A stretch of DNA of 64,000 bases, from the NCBI RefSeq assembly GCF_001579805.1, contig NZ_CP014546.1:6634001-6698000 (forward strand), given 5' to 3'. The notes beneath the pieces are model-generated. The model saw only the letters and a list, made by a program, of their open reading frames with translations. It made no database searches and was not told where the DNA came from. A program made the position numbers and the translations under genes. Source of the stretch: Pseudomonas azotoformans. Lineage in GTDB: Bacteria > Pseudomonadota > Gammaproteobacteria > Pseudomonadales > Pseudomonadaceae. Below, piece by piece: positions 50,142 through 59,073 of the stretch; positions within the stretch are counted from its first letter, which is position 1; each line of letters begins with the position of its first letter.

Positions 50142-51016
50142 GGTAACCGCAGGTGTCGCCCCAGCTCGTCAAACAGCGTCACCACCGAGCGCAGCGCTCG
50201 ACAATCGGGGCGTGTGAGCAACCATAACGCCGTGTCGTGCCCCGCCAATGCGGGGCCCAGCGGTTGCAGGCCGTTGCCCAATAGAAAGTCCGGCAACGCC
50301 GCCACTCCCAACCCCGCGCGTACCAGTTCGGTGACCGACAACATGCTGTTGCAGCGATAGCTGGGGCGCACGCCCGGCAGTTGCTCGCGGCGCCAGACGA
50401 CGGTGGGGTGATCGGGCAGGAAGTCATCCGGGGCAATCCAGGGCAGGTCTGCCAGCTCGCGGCCTTCGTGCAGTTGGGCGAAACCCGGACTGGCGCACAC
50501 CTGATACGCCACATTGCCCAGGCGCCGGCCCACCAGATGCTCCGGCGGCGTGCGGGTCAGGCGCAGCGCGATATCCGCGTCGCGGCGGCTGAGGTTGGCG
50601 AAATCATTCGACGTACTCAGTTCCAGGGTCAACGCTGGGTACTGCGGCATGAACTGCGCCAGGGCCGGTAACAGCAAGCCTTGCAGCACCGAGTCAGTAC
50701 AGGTCAGGCGCACCGTGCCGCTGATCACTTCACCGCCCTGCTCCACACCAATGCGCGCGGCCTCCAGCGCCTGCTCGGCGCGTTCCGCCTGCTGCGCCAG
50801 ATGGCTTGCCAGGCTGGTGGGCAGGTAGCCGGCGCGGCTTTTTTCGAACAACGTCTGACCCAGCGCCGCCTCCAGGCGCCGCACCGCACGGAACACCGTG
50901 GACACGTCCACCCGCAACAACGCGGCCGCCCGTGCGAGTGTGCCGCCGCGTACCAGGGCGAGGATCAGCGAGAGGTCCGGGTAGTCGATTGAATAGTGCG
51001 TGACTGCATTGAGCAT
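50138..51016 (-). CDS. LysR-family transcriptional regulator
   Basis: A 292-residue LysR regulator, MLNAVTHYSIDYPDLSLILA. HTH: LVRGGTLARAAALLRVDVST followed by VFRAVRRLEAALGQTLFEKS. The effector domain carries VRLTCTDSVLQGLLLPALAQ. It is divergent from the GATase-like gene with 80 bp between starts, containing direct ACGCCAAT repeats, so it probably controls that two-gene unit. Ligand unknown. Confidence 0.92.
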   Translation of the reverse strand: MLNAVTHYSIDYPDLSLILALVRGGTLARAAALLRVDVSTVFRAVRRLEAALGQTLFEKSRAGYLPTSLASHLAQQAERAEQALEAARIGVEQGGEVISGTVRLTCTDSVLQGLLLPALAQFMPQYPALTLELSTSNDFANLSRRDADIALRLTRTPPEHLVGRRLGNVAYQVCASPGFAQLHEGRELADLPWIAPDDFLPDHPTVVWRREQLPGVRPSYRCNSMLSVTELVRAGLGVAALPDFLLGNGLQPLGPALAGHDTALWLLTRPDCRALRSVVTLFDELGRHLRLP

Positions 51017-51024
51017 GTGCTAAA

Positions 51025-51053
51025 ACGCCAATATTGATTGCGTGAACGCCAAT
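51025..51053. promoter_or_regulatory. Candidate LysR operator
   Basis: Two ACGCCAAT repeats (51025-51032 and 51046-51053), 21 bp apart, and an ATTG-N9-CAAT dyad (51037-51053) between the divergent LysR and GATase-like genes. This fits the LysR-type T-N11-A style of site in position. Confidence 0.5.
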
Positions 51054-51096
51054 CTATAGTGCGCCCCAGGACACCACAAGCCATGGGATGTACACG

Positions 51097-51798
51097 ATGA
51101 AAACCACGCCTCTGCACCTCGCTCTGATCGGCGATTACAACCCCGATGTCATCGCCCACCAGGCCATCCCTGTGGCGCTGCAACAGGCGGCCGAGACCCT
51201 CGACCTGAACGTTCATGTGCAGTGGCTCGATACCGATAACCTGCCCCAATCACTGCATGACTTCGACGGTTTCTGGTGCGTCCCCGCCAGCCCTTACCGC
51301 GACACTGAAGGCGCAATGCGGGCGATCCGGTTTGCCCGCGAGCAACGCCGACCTTTCCTCGGCACCTGCGGCGGTTTTCAGCATGCCGTGCTGGAATACG
51401 CACGCAATGTCCTGGGCTGGAAGGATGCCGAACATGGCGAACTCGCGCCACACGCCAAGCGCGCCGTGATCGCACCGCTGAGCTGCGCCCTGGTGGAAGC
51501 CACCGACACCGTGCGCCTGGCGCCCTACACCCGGATCGCCGAAGCCTATGGCACCCTGGATGTGCAAGAAGGCTATCGCTGCCGTTATGGCGTGAACCCC
51601 GAGTTCCTCGGTGCCTTGCTCGAAGGCGACCTGATCCCCAGCGGCCACGATTGCGCAGGTGACCTGCGCGCGGTGGAGCTGCTCGATCACCCGTTCTTCG
51701 TCGCCACCCTGTTCCAGCCCGAACGTACCGCCCTGGCAGGCATTACCCCGCCCTTGGCGATGGCCCTGCTCAAGGCTTGCCAGGCGGTGTCTGCATGA
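51097..51798 (+). CDS. CTP-synthase-like glutamine amidotransferase domain protein
   Basis: A 233-residue stand-alone class I GATase-like protein, MKTTPLHLALIGDYNPDV; an ATG nine bases upstream is also possible. The nucleophile elbow is FLGTCGGFQHAVLEYARNVL, matching the CTP synthase group. The usual catalytic His-x-Glu (FHPE) is FQPE here (ATLFQPERTAL), so the His is Gln; glutaminase chemistry may be altered or lost unless another residue serves. It is followed by a small ABM-type gene whose ATG overlaps its stop (ATGA). Role unknown. Confidence 0.85.
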   Translation: MKTTPLHLALIGDYNPDVIAHQAIPVALQQAAETLDLNVHVQWLDTDNLPQSLHDFDGFWCVPASPYRDTEGAMRAIRFAREQRRPFLGTCGGFQHAVLEYARNVLGWKDAEHGELAPHAKRAVIAPLSCALVEATDTVRLAPYTRIAEAYGTLDVQEGYRCRYGVNPEFLGALLEGDLIPSGHDCAGDLRAVELLDHPFFVATLFQPERTALAGITPPLAMALLKACQAVSA

Positions 51799-52118
51799 TC
51801 GCCCGCACACCTTCGCCGCCCTACTATGCGGTGATCTTCAGCTCACTGCGCACCGAAGGCGATCAAGGCTACGGCCAGGCGGCCAGCCGCATGCTGGAAC
51901 TGGCGCGTGAACAACCGGGGTTTCTCGGCGTGGAGTCCGCGCGGGAAGACGGCCTGGGCATTACTGTGTCGTACTGGGAGAGTGAGGCGGCCATCCTGGC
52001 CTGGAAGCAGCAGGCCGAACACCGCGCGGTGCGCGAGCAGGGGCGCGCCAGCTGGTACTCGGCCTTCCAGACCCGGGTGTGTAAAGTCGAACGAGCCTAC
52101 GCCTTCGAAAGCAAATAA
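51795..52118 (+). CDS. Antibiotic-biosynthesis-monooxygenase-like (ABM) protein
   Basis: A 107-residue ferredoxin-like-fold protein starting MIARTPSPPYYAVIFSSLRT at ATG 51795, overlapping the GATase-like stop by 4 bp. The family pattern is clear: ARMLELAREQPGFLGVESA in general form, ITVSYWESEAAILAWKQQAE, and HRAVREQGRASWYSAFQTRV. Members bind small organic substrates or act as heme or quinol oxygenases. Translational coupling suggests that it works with the GATase-like protein. Confidence 0.85.
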   Translation: MIARTPSPPYYAVIFSSLRTEGDQGYGQAASRMLELAREQPGFLGVESAREDGLGITVSYWESEAAILAWKQQAEHRAVREQGRASWYSAFQTRVCKVERAYAFESK

Positions 52119-52121
52119 ACC

Positions 52122-52174
52122 CAGTGGTGATCGGACTTGTTGTCGCGTCCTGTGGCGAGCGGGCTTGCCACAGG
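52122..52174. repeat. REP element (GTGGCGAGCGGGCTTGCC family)
   Basis: CCTGTGGC, ten-base loop with GAGCGGGCTT, GCCACAGG (52149-52174), preceded by TGATCGGACTTGTTGTCGCG. This is the common Pseudomonas intergenic repeat; it lies between convergent genes. Confidence 0.75.
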
Positions 52175-52175
52175 G

Positions 52176-52499
52176 TTAGCTCACCAGACTGCGCAACGCA
52201 CTGATCTGCGGTATCTCCACCCGGCGCATATACACCCGCAACGGCTCGGTGATGTTGATGCGGTCGTCGATGTTCTGGTCCAGCAGCAATTGGATGCGCT
52301 CGCGGGACAGGGTCATGGTCTGCTCCGGGGCCGGCAGCCAGACGAATTCGGCGGTGGGGATGATGCCGTCATCGGCCACGTCCATGCCGAAGGCGTCTTC
52401 GCTGAAACGCACGATGTACTGGCCGGTCTTGCGGTTGAGGCCAACAAACCCGTGGAGTTGGTCGGCAGCCTGGCAGATAAGTTCGGAAGTGATGCGCAT
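52176..52499 (-). CDS. Small conserved-looking protein of unknown function
   Basis: A 107-residue protein starting MRITSELICQAADQLHGFVG at the ATG ending at 52499, six bases after GAGG; an in-frame start at 52613 has no ribosome site. It reads as an alpha/beta fold (TGQYIVRFSEDAFGMDVADD, AEFVWLPAPEQTMTLSRERI) and has no signal peptide. I do not recognise the family. It is monocistronic, converging on the ABM gene and divergent from glpQ. Confidence 0.75.
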   Translation of the reverse strand: MRITSELICQAADQLHGFVGLNRKTGQYIVRFSEDAFGMDVADDGIIPTAEFVWLPAPEQTMTLSRERIQLLLDQNIDDRINITEPLRVYMRRVEIPQISALRSLVS

Positions 52500-52731
52500 G
52501 GTAAACCTCACTGAAAAGTCCAACAGGGACTGGAAAGATGGTTTACACGCGTGGCGGAAAGTACCGCCCTCTAACGGGGCAGCTTCGGGCAAGAATACTG
52601 CAATGCCTGGCAAAAAATCCGAGAAAATTGAAGCCTGCGCACGTTAATGTCGGTTTGGTGATAGCGCCTTTCGCAATCAATTGTTAAAAAGGAGGCCTTC
52701 TCAAAGCTACCTCCACGAAAGGACTTCGCAT

Positions 52732-53859
52732 ATGCCTGTCACGTTTACCAAGAGCGCCCTGCTGCTCGCCCTGATGCTCGGCCTTGGCCAGGCACATGCG
52801 CAAGACCCGATCAGCCCGGCTGAATTGGCAACCAATGAAGGCATTCCGTACCCGGCCGTGATCGCCCACCGTGGCGCCTCCTTTGATGCTCCGGAATCCA
52901 CCGCCGCCGCCTACAAGATCGCCCGCGACCTGGGTGCCGACTACCTGGAAATGGACCTGCAGCGCAGCAAGGACGGCGTGCTGTTCGCCCTGCACGACAA
53001 CAACCTGCAGCGCACCACCGACGTGGCCACCAAGTTCCCGGATCGCAAGGACGCTCCGGCCAACGAGTTCACCTGGAAAGAGCTGCAAACCCTCGACGCC
53101 GGCAGCTGGTTCAACGCCGCCTACCCGGACCGTGCGCGCCCAGGTTTCGTCGGCCTGAAAATCCAGAGCCTGGACGACATCATCAAGATCGCCGAAGGCA
53201 ACCCGCAGCACAAACCCGGCCTGTACATCGAAACCAAGGAGCCCAAGCAATTCCCAGGCATCGAAGCCGACCTGAAGAACAAGCTGCTCGACAAAGGCTG
53301 GCTGAGCTCCGCCGGTTCCAAGCTGGGCAAGAGCAACACTGGCGTCGGCCAGGGTAAGGGTCGCGTGGTGCTGCAAACCTTCGAAGTGGCCAGCCTGAAA
53401 GAGCTGCAGAAAGAAATGCCGAACACCCCGAAAATCCTGCTGCTGTGGGTGGGTGAAGGCAGCATCGAGCCGAAGAACAAGCAGACGTTCGCGGAGTCCG
53501 GCGAAACCACCAAGGCCGCCTACTACGCCAAGCAAGAGCCGAAAGACGCGGCCGAGTTCGAAAAGTGGGTCGACGAAGCCAAGAGCCTCGGCGCCATCGG
53601 CACCGGTCCCTCGGCTGAGCTGACCCACCACGGCGACCAGAGCTATTCGGACCTGGTTAAACCGGAGATGAACAAGCTGACCCACGACAAGGGCCTGCTG
53701 GTGCACGTCTACACCGTCGACGAGCCGGTGGACTTCGACAAAGTGATGAAGGCCGGCGTCGATGGCATCTTCACCAACCGCGCCGCCGAACTGCTGAAGT
53801 TCTACAAGCGCTGGCCGTCGTCCAGCGTGCAAGACCTGCTGAACGACTATAAGTACTGA
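52732..53859 (+). CDS. glpQ: Periplasmic glycerophosphodiester phosphodiesterase
   Basis: Cleaves glycerophosphodiesters from phospholipid turnover to glycerol-3-phosphate and an alcohol. The 375-residue protein begins at ATG 52732 with a signal peptide (MPVTFTKSALLLALMLGLGQAHA). GDPD motifs: VIAHRGASFDAPESTAAAYK, LEMDLQRSKDGVLFALHDNN (Glu/Asp/His of the Ca site and catalysis), and YIETKEPKQFPG. GlpQ-type insertion and C-terminal HVYTVDEPVDFDKVMKAGVD are present. It is immediately followed, without a gap, by an AraC-type regulator. Confidence 0.93.
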   Translation: MPVTFTKSALLLALMLGLGQAHAQDPISPAELATNEGIPYPAVIAHRGASFDAPESTAAAYKIARDLGADYLEMDLQRSKDGVLFALHDNNLQRTTDVATKFPDRKDAPANEFTWKELQTLDAGSWFNAAYPDRARPGFVGLKIQSLDDIIKIAEGNPQHKPGLYIETKEPKQFPGIEADLKNKLLDKGWLSSAGSKLGKSNTGVGQGKGRVVLQTFEVASLKELQKEMPNTPKILLLWVGEGSIEPKNKQTFAESGETTKAAYYAKQEPKDAAEFEKWVDEAKSLGAIGTGPSAELTHHGDQSYSDLVKPEMNKLTHDKGLLVHVYTVDEPVDFDKVMKAGVDGIFTNRAAELLKFYKRWPSSSVQDLLNDYKY

Positions 53860-54513
53860 GTGAAGGCCGAATGGTCAGGCCGCCTGTGGTTGGGTCGTGA
53901 CTACGGCCTGATCCTAGGCGAGCTGGGGCGCACCGCGCCCCATGCGCACTACGCCGACCAACTGATGTGCTCCAAAGGCGCACCGATCACGGTCAGCCTC
54001 GATGGCCAGGTCACCACGGCCCATCGCCTGTTCATCCCGTCGCGACAGACCCACGCCATTCTTGAAACTCAAGGTGAGGTCTCGGTGCTGTACGCCGAAC
54101 CGGCCGTGTTTGATATCGCCCCTTTGCTGCACCAGGACCTATCCCTGGAGGCATTGCGCCAACTCCCCCGACGCAGCCTGGATGATCCGCGCCTGGAGCG
54201 CGCCCTCGCCGCACTGGATCAACAGCTCAACGGCAAAGTGTCAGCCCAGGCCCTGGCCCAGGCCGCACACCTGTCATTGAGCCAACTGGAGCGACTGTTC
54301 GCCCACCAACTCGGTTTACCCGTGCGTCGTCTGGTGCTGTGGCGACGATTGCGCATCGCCCTGCAGTTGGCGCTTGCCGGAGGCACTCTGACCGAAGCGG
54401 CTCACGGTGCGGGTTTTGCCGATTCGGCGCATTTCTCGCGGACCATGAAGCAGCTGTTTGGCGTCACGGCGGCAGCCTCATTGCGCCAGCTGGATGTTCA
54501 ACTGTTAACGTAA
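53860..54513 (+). CDS. AraC-family transcriptional regulator
   Basis: A 217-residue AraC regulator. The GTG at 53860 directly follows the glpQ TGA, so it is likely cotranscribed and coupled. An N-terminal cupin-like half has HAHYADQLMCSKGAPITVSL and RLFIPSRQTHAILE; the HTH half has VSAQALAQAAHLSLSQLERLF and LTEAAHGAGFADSAHFSRTM. Relatives usually sense a small molecule. Target unknown; its overlap with the sterol desaturase 3' end is 9 bp and convergent. Confidence 0.88.
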   Translation: MKAEWSGRLWLGRDYGLILGELGRTAPHAHYADQLMCSKGAPITVSLDGQVTTAHRLFIPSRQTHAILETQGEVSVLYAEPAVFDIAPLLHQDLSLEALRQLPRRSLDDPRLERALAALDQQLNGKVSAQALAQAAHLSLSQLERLFAHQLGLPVRRLVLWRRLRIALQLALAGGTLTEAAHGAGFADSAHFSRTMKQLFGVTAAASLRQLDVQLLT

Positions 54514-55368
54514 ATCGTCCGGCAGTGACGGTTCCTTGCTCAAGCGAACCGGCCTGAAGGGATCACGCAACTGTGCCCCATAGCCCACCGGGAAATCCGG
54601 TCGCCTGCCAATCCCCAGATCCCCCGGCCCCATGCGATAGCGTTCGCGGTAATACGCCGTGCCCAGCAGCCAATCCCACAGGTTGAAGAACAGACCGAAA
54701 TTCACATCCCCGGCGCGGCCATATTTCATGTGGTGAAACCGATGCACCGGCGCCCAGGCGAACACCCAGCGCAACGGCCCCAGGCGCATGTCCACATTGG
54801 AATGCTGCAACAGCAGTTGCAGGGCAATGGCCAACGCCAGCAACTGCGCCACGTCCAGGGGAATCCCCAGCAGGATCAACGGCAGCAACCCGGCCGTGGC
54901 TTCCAGCATCTGGTGCAGCGGATGCTTCATCAGCCCGTTGAAACCATACAACCGCTGCACGCTGTGATGCACCGCATGCAGTCGCCACAGCGGCCGGATG
55001 CGATGGCTGGCATAATGCATCAAGGTGATACCGGCATCGGCCAGCACGATGGCCATCAGCAGTTGTTCCCACAACGGCCAGCCACGCGGCCAAATGCCTT
55101 CGAACGCAAACAGCGCCGTGAGCCCCGGCAGGATCAACAAACCCAGCGCGTTCAGGCTTTCGTTGACCAGGGCGTGCAACGTATCGCGCCGACGATCGCC
55201 CAGGCTGCGATTCCAACGCGGTTCATAGGGCAACCAGTGTTCTGTCAGGAATGACACCGCGACCGCAATCACGAACAACACAATCAAGCTATCCGGCCGC
55301 CAAAGCGCGTAACCGAGAAACCCTAGCAGGAATGCAGGGGCGTAGAGCCAACTCACGAATCGTTTCAT
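54505..55368 (-). CDS. Fatty acid hydroxylase / sterol desaturase family protein
   Basis: A 287-residue membrane di-iron protein, MKRFVSWLYAPAFLLGFLGY. It has about five membrane segments and the family's histidine boxes: LMHYASHRIRPLWRLHAVHH (HxxxH and HxxHH) and PVHRFHHMKYGR (HxxHH). Members hydroxylate or desaturate lipids. The Pseudomonas substrate is unknown. It appears monocistronic. Confidence 0.9.
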   Translation of the reverse strand: MKRFVSWLYAPAFLLGFLGYALWRPDSLIVLFVIAVAVSFLTEHWLPYEPRWNRSLGDRRRDTLHALVNESLNALGLLILPGLTALFAFEGIWPRGWPLWEQLLMAIVLADAGITLMHYASHRIRPLWRLHAVHHSVQRLYGFNGLMKHPLHQMLEATAGLLPLILLGIPLDVAQLLALAIALQLLLQHSNVDMRLGPLRWVFAWAPVHRFHHMKYGRAGDVNFGLFFNLWDWLLGTAYYRERYRMGPGDLGIGRRPDFPVGYGAQLRDPFRPVRLSKEPSLPDDLR

Positions 55369-55520
55369 GCCGAGTCTCCTTTAAGTGAGTCTCCAGCATG
55401 AAATTCCGTGCGCGTGGCGGATTGAACAAACTGCGCAACCGCTTGAAATAATTAAGGGTGAATTAAGTTGCGCTGGATAACCTGATCCCACTTAAACAGC
55501 TCACCAGAAGGACACACACC

Positions 55521-55826
55521 ATGAAAACCCTGACCGCTTTGTTCGCCGCTACTGCTCTGACCCTGACCGCTGGCCTGGCCCAGGCCGATGTTCGCCCCGA
55601 CCAGATTCCAAGCCTGTTGCAGTCCGGTGCGGTGAAGCCTTTCGAGCAGCTCAACAAAGACGCCCTGGCCAAACATCCCGGCGCCGTGATCAACGACACC
55701 GAGCTGGATAACGAAGCCGGCCGCCTGGTCTACGAAGTCGACCTGACCGACACCACCGGCAAAAAGTGGGACGTGAAGCTCGACGCCAAAACCAGCGAAG
55801 TGCTGGAAAACAAACTCGACACTTGA
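55521..55826 (+). CDS. Periplasmic PepSY-domain protein
   Basis: A 101-residue exported protein: MKTLTALFAATALTLTAGLAQA is a clear signal peptide. The mature part is a single PepSY domain (PFEQLNKDALAKHPGAVIND, GRLVYEVDLTDTTGKKWDVK, LDAKTSEVLENKL). Such proteins are often inhibitors of peptidases or accessories of envelope two-component systems. The histidine kinase gene downstream starts 183 bp later behind a terminator. Confidence 0.9.
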   Translation: MKTLTALFAATALTLTAGLAQADVRPDQIPSLLQSGAVKPFEQLNKDALAKHPGAVINDTELDNEAGRLVYEVDLTDTTGKKWDVKLDAKTSEVLENKLDT

Positions 55827-55838
55827 GTTCGCCTACTC

Positions 55839-55874
55839 AAAAAACCGCGCCACCTCAGGGTGGCGCGGTTTTTT
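55839..55874 (+). terminator. Intrinsic terminator of the PepSY gene
   Basis: AAAAAACCGCGCCACC, TCAG loop, GGTGGCGCGGTTTTTT, 13 bp after the stop. Symmetric and strong. Confidence 0.92.
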
Positions 55875-56008
55875 GTGCGCGCTCGTCGGCAAGCTGTAGG
55901 AAATGCACCTTGGAGACGAATGAAATTACCCCCACACAGTACAAGGCCGTTAGACTCTTAAATTACAGCCAAGGCATAACGCCATTGCACCCGAACAGGG
56001 ACCGTTAC

Positions 56009-57181
56009 ATGGGGCTAAAAGCCGCCGACATCGCCACTATCGGGCGTATCAGCGCCGTACCGGCCATGCTCAAGGTGATCAGTGACATGACCGGCCTGCG
56101 GTTTGCCGCTGTTGCTCGCGTGACGGAAGACACCTGGACGGCCTGCGCGGTGCTCGACAGCCTGGGTTTCGGCCTGGGTGTGGGAGGCGAGCTGGACCTG
56201 ACCACCACGATCTGCCACGAAATCCGCGGTTCACACGTGTCCGTGGTAATCGACAAAGCCAGCGAAGACCCGCTTTACCACGACCACCACACGCCACGTA
56301 TCTATCAGTTTGAAAGCTACATTTCCGTGCCGGTGTTCCGCACCGATGGGCGCTTCTTCGGCACCATCTGCGCGCTGGACCCCAACCCCGCGTCACTGCG
56401 CAGCAGCACCATCCAATCGACTATGGAGTCGTTTGCACGCGTGCTGTCGCTGCAGATCGAAGCTGAAGAAAGCCAGCAACAAACCGAAGCCGATTTGCAG
56501 GAAGAACGTGGCACCGCCGAATTGCGTGAACAATTCATCGCGGTGCTCGGGCACGACTTGCGTAACCCGTTGTTCGCCATAAACTTTGGCGCTGAGCGAC
56601 TGCTGCGCAAACACCCCGACCCCGCCTCGGACAAGATCGTGCGGCATATCCTCACCAGCGGTCGGCGAGCGGCGCAACTGGTGGAAGACGTGCTGGATTT
56701 CGCACGCGGGCGCATGGGCAGTGGCATTCCCTTGAGCATGGGTGATTGCCAGGGCTTGCAGGCTGCGTTGCAACATGTGGTGTCGGAGGTGCAGAGCGTT
56801 CATCCACAACGCGAAATTGTTGCGCATATCGGCGAACTTCAAGGGCTCAAAGGTGACCGGGAGCGACTGGCGCAACTGCTCTCCAACCTGGTCGCCAACG
56901 CCATTCACCACGGCAGTCACGATGGCCCGGTTGAAGTCACGGCAAGGGTCGAGCAGTCGCAGTTCACGCTGACGGTGAAAAACCCGGGGCAGATCAGCGC
57001 ACAAGCCCTGCCGCGATTATTCCAGCCCTACGCGCGGCCGGTTACCGATGCGCCCCAAGCCGGGCTCGGCCTGGGGTTGTACATCGTCAAGCAGATTGCC
57101 GATGCCCACGGTGGTGAGCTAAGCGTGTCCACCACCGAGCAGCACGGCACCGTGTTCACGTTCAGCTTGCCGACCGCTTGA
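56009..57181 (+). CDS. GAF-domain sensor histidine kinase
   Basis: A 390-residue cytosolic kinase without membrane segments. ATG 56009 gives MGLKAADIATIGRISAVPAM; the frame upstream is open but runs through the PepSY gene and terminator. A GAF domain fills about 10-155 (SYISVPVFRTDGRFFGTICA). The H-box is FIAVLGHDLRNPLFAINFG, the N-box LLSNLVANAIHHG and the G-box GLGLGLYIVKQIADAHGG. No response regulator is adjacent, so it is an orphan. The CHEI segment (TTICHEIRGSHVSVVID) in the GAF domain resembles phytochrome-like or light/redox GAFs but no chromophore site can be claimed. Confidence 0.9.
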   Translation: MGLKAADIATIGRISAVPAMLKVISDMTGLRFAAVARVTEDTWTACAVLDSLGFGLGVGGELDLTTTICHEIRGSHVSVVIDKASEDPLYHDHHTPRIYQFESYISVPVFRTDGRFFGTICALDPNPASLRSSTIQSTMESFARVLSLQIEAEESQQQTEADLQEERGTAELREQFIAVLGHDLRNPLFAINFGAERLLRKHPDPASDKIVRHILTSGRRAAQLVEDVLDFARGRMGSGIPLSMGDCQGLQAALQHVVSEVQSVHPQREIVAHIGELQGLKGDRERLAQLLSNLVANAIHHGSHDGPVEVTARVEQSQFTLTVKNPGQISAQALPRLFQPYARPVTDAPQAGLGLGLYIVKQIADAHGGELSVSTTEQHGTVFTFSLPTA

Positions 57182-58810
57182 TCAGGCGCCAAGGCGCGCC
57201 GTCACCTCATTCAACTCACCTGACAGCCCGCGTAGGTTGTGACTTGCCGCTTCGGTACGCTTGACGTTATCGAGATTGGCCGTGGCCACGGTGGTGATCT
57301 GCGTGATGTTGCGCGAGATGTCCTCAGCCACCGAGGTCTGCTCTTCGGCCGCCGTGGCGATCTGACGATTCATGTCGCGGATCGCCTCCACTGCCTGGGT
57401 GATGTGCGCGAGCATGGCGCCGGCCAGTGTGACCTTCTCCACGCTCTCATCACTGCACGACTGGCCACTCACGATGGCTTCAGCCGCATCCACCGCGCCG
57501 GTCTGCACCGCTTCGATAATCCCATTGATCTCGATGATCGACGCCGCCGTGCGTTGCGCCAGGCTGCGCACTTCATCGGCCACCACCGCAAAACCCCGGC
57601 CGGCTTCACCCGCGCGTGCGGCTTCAATCGCAGCGTTGAGCGCCAGCAGGTTGGTCTGTTCGGCAATGCCGCGAATCACTTCCAGCACCTTGCCGATGCG
57701 CACGCTGTCGGTTTCGAGACGGCGGATGATGGTGCCGGTGTTAAGGATCTCGTTGCGCATCTGGCCGATGGTGGCAATGGTGACTTTCATCACTTCACCG
57801 CCTTCGCGGGCTGAGTGATCGGCCTCGTCCGCCGCGCGTGACGCACTGGCGGCGTGGCGCGCGACTTCCTGGGCGGTGGCCGACATTTCCGTCATGGCCG
57901 TGGCCACTTGGTCGGTACGGTTGAATTGATCGTTGGTGCCCGTCGCCATCTGCCCGGCGATGGCATTCAACTCGCCGCTGGCGCTGACCAGGTCGGTAGC
58001 ACTGCGCTGCAAACGGCTGAAGGTTTCGGCCAGGAAGTCACGCAAGGTATTCGCGGCAGCGGCCAGGTGGCCCAGCTCATCCTGACGACGGCTGGCAACA
58101 CGCTCGGCAAAGCGACCATGACTCAGTTGCGTCACGTAGTCGATCAAACCACGGATCGGCAGGATCAGGTTGCGGTTGATCAGCCACAGGCTGAACAGTC
58201 CGATCAACACACCGGACAACAACATGATCGCCAGCCCCACCAGCACGGTGCGTTCGGCATAGGCGCTGATGGCCTTGGATTGCTGGCTGCCTTGTTCGCG
58301 CAGGTCGCCGACCAATGCACTCATCTGCTCACTGGCGGCGCGATCCACACCTTTTACCGCGGTGTCGCCGGCCGTTGCATCGCCACCTGCGGCCACATAG
58401 GCATCGCGGCCCTTCTGGTAAGCCACGCCGAGTTGCTGGTGTTCCTGACGCAGGGTTTCAATGCGTCGGCTCAGGCTCGGGTCGCTGCTGGTCTGGGCGA
58501 CCAACCGGGTGAGGATGCCTTGAACATCGCGCTGGCGGTCCTGGAACTGGCCCCAGTATTTCTCCATGTCCTGGGGCTGTTTGCCGCGCAGCAGGACGTT
58601 TTTCCATTCTTGCACCTGCACCTTGAATTGCAGGTTGGCCTCGTCAATCAGCTGTGAAGTCAGCAGCGGCCCATCGATCAAGCTGCGATAGCTCTGCACC
58701 CCGTTGGACAAAAAGTTGAAACAGGCCAGGGCGATCAACAGCATCGCCAACAGGCTGCCACCGAGCAGCGACAGGATTTGTGCTCTCAAGGAGGTTCGCA
58801 AAACATTCAT
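57182..58810 (-). CDS. Methyl-accepting chemotaxis protein
   Basis: A 542-residue transmembrane chemoreceptor. The ATG ending at 58810 ([20 protein letters not shown]) puts the first membrane segment at the N terminus; the in-frame start at 58993 is unlikely. A helical periplasmic domain (about 35-190) is followed by TM2 ([20 protein letters not shown]), a HAMP domain with [20 protein letters not shown], and the signalling hairpin [20 protein letters not shown] ... [17 protein letters not shown]. No C-terminal NWETF-like CheR pentapeptide. The stop abuts the histidine kinase stop. Ligand unknown. Confidence 0.92.
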   Translation of the reverse strand: MNVLRTSLRAQILSLLGGSLLAMLLIALACFNFLSNGVQSYRSLIDGPLLTSQLIDEANLQFKVQVQEWKNVLLRGKQPQDMEKYWGQFQDRQRDVQGILTRLVAQTSSDPSLSRRIETLRQEHQQLGVAYQKGRDAYVAAGGDATAGDTAVKGVDRAASEQMSALVGDLREQGSQQSKAISAYAERTVLVGLAIMLLSGVLIGLFSLWLINRNLILPIRGLIDYVTQLSHGRFAERVASRRQDELGHLAAAANTLRDFLAETFSRLQRSATDLVSASGELNAIAGQMATGTNDQFNRTDQVATAMTEMSATAQEVARHAASASRAADEADHSAREGGEVMKVTIATIGQMRNEILNTGTIIRRLETDSVRIGKVLEVIRGIAEQTNLLALNAAIEAARAGEAGRGFAVVADEVRSLAQRTAASIIEINGIIEAVQTGAVDAAEAIVSGQSCSDESVEKVTLAGAMLAHITQAVEAIRDMNRQIATAAEEQTSVAEDISRNITQITTVATANLDNVKRTEAASHNLRGLSGELNEVTARLGA

Positions 58811-59073
58811 CGGGGAAAAGCCTCGATACAAGGAATTGGTGCATGCACGCCTAACGTCCTTGTCATCAAAAGGCACCGCCCATCCACAGCGGTTCTTGAT
58901 GCCCTGAATCGGCCGAATTAGAGCCTTCTTGAACAGTTCCTGACAGACGGTCAAATAAATGTCATCGCAACGAAATAAATTCAAAACCGTCACAAAACTG
59001 TCAATTCCCCTTGCAATGATTCGCGCATGCGAACCTGTGAAACCTCCTACAGGCGCTTTTTCTGCGAGCCCTC

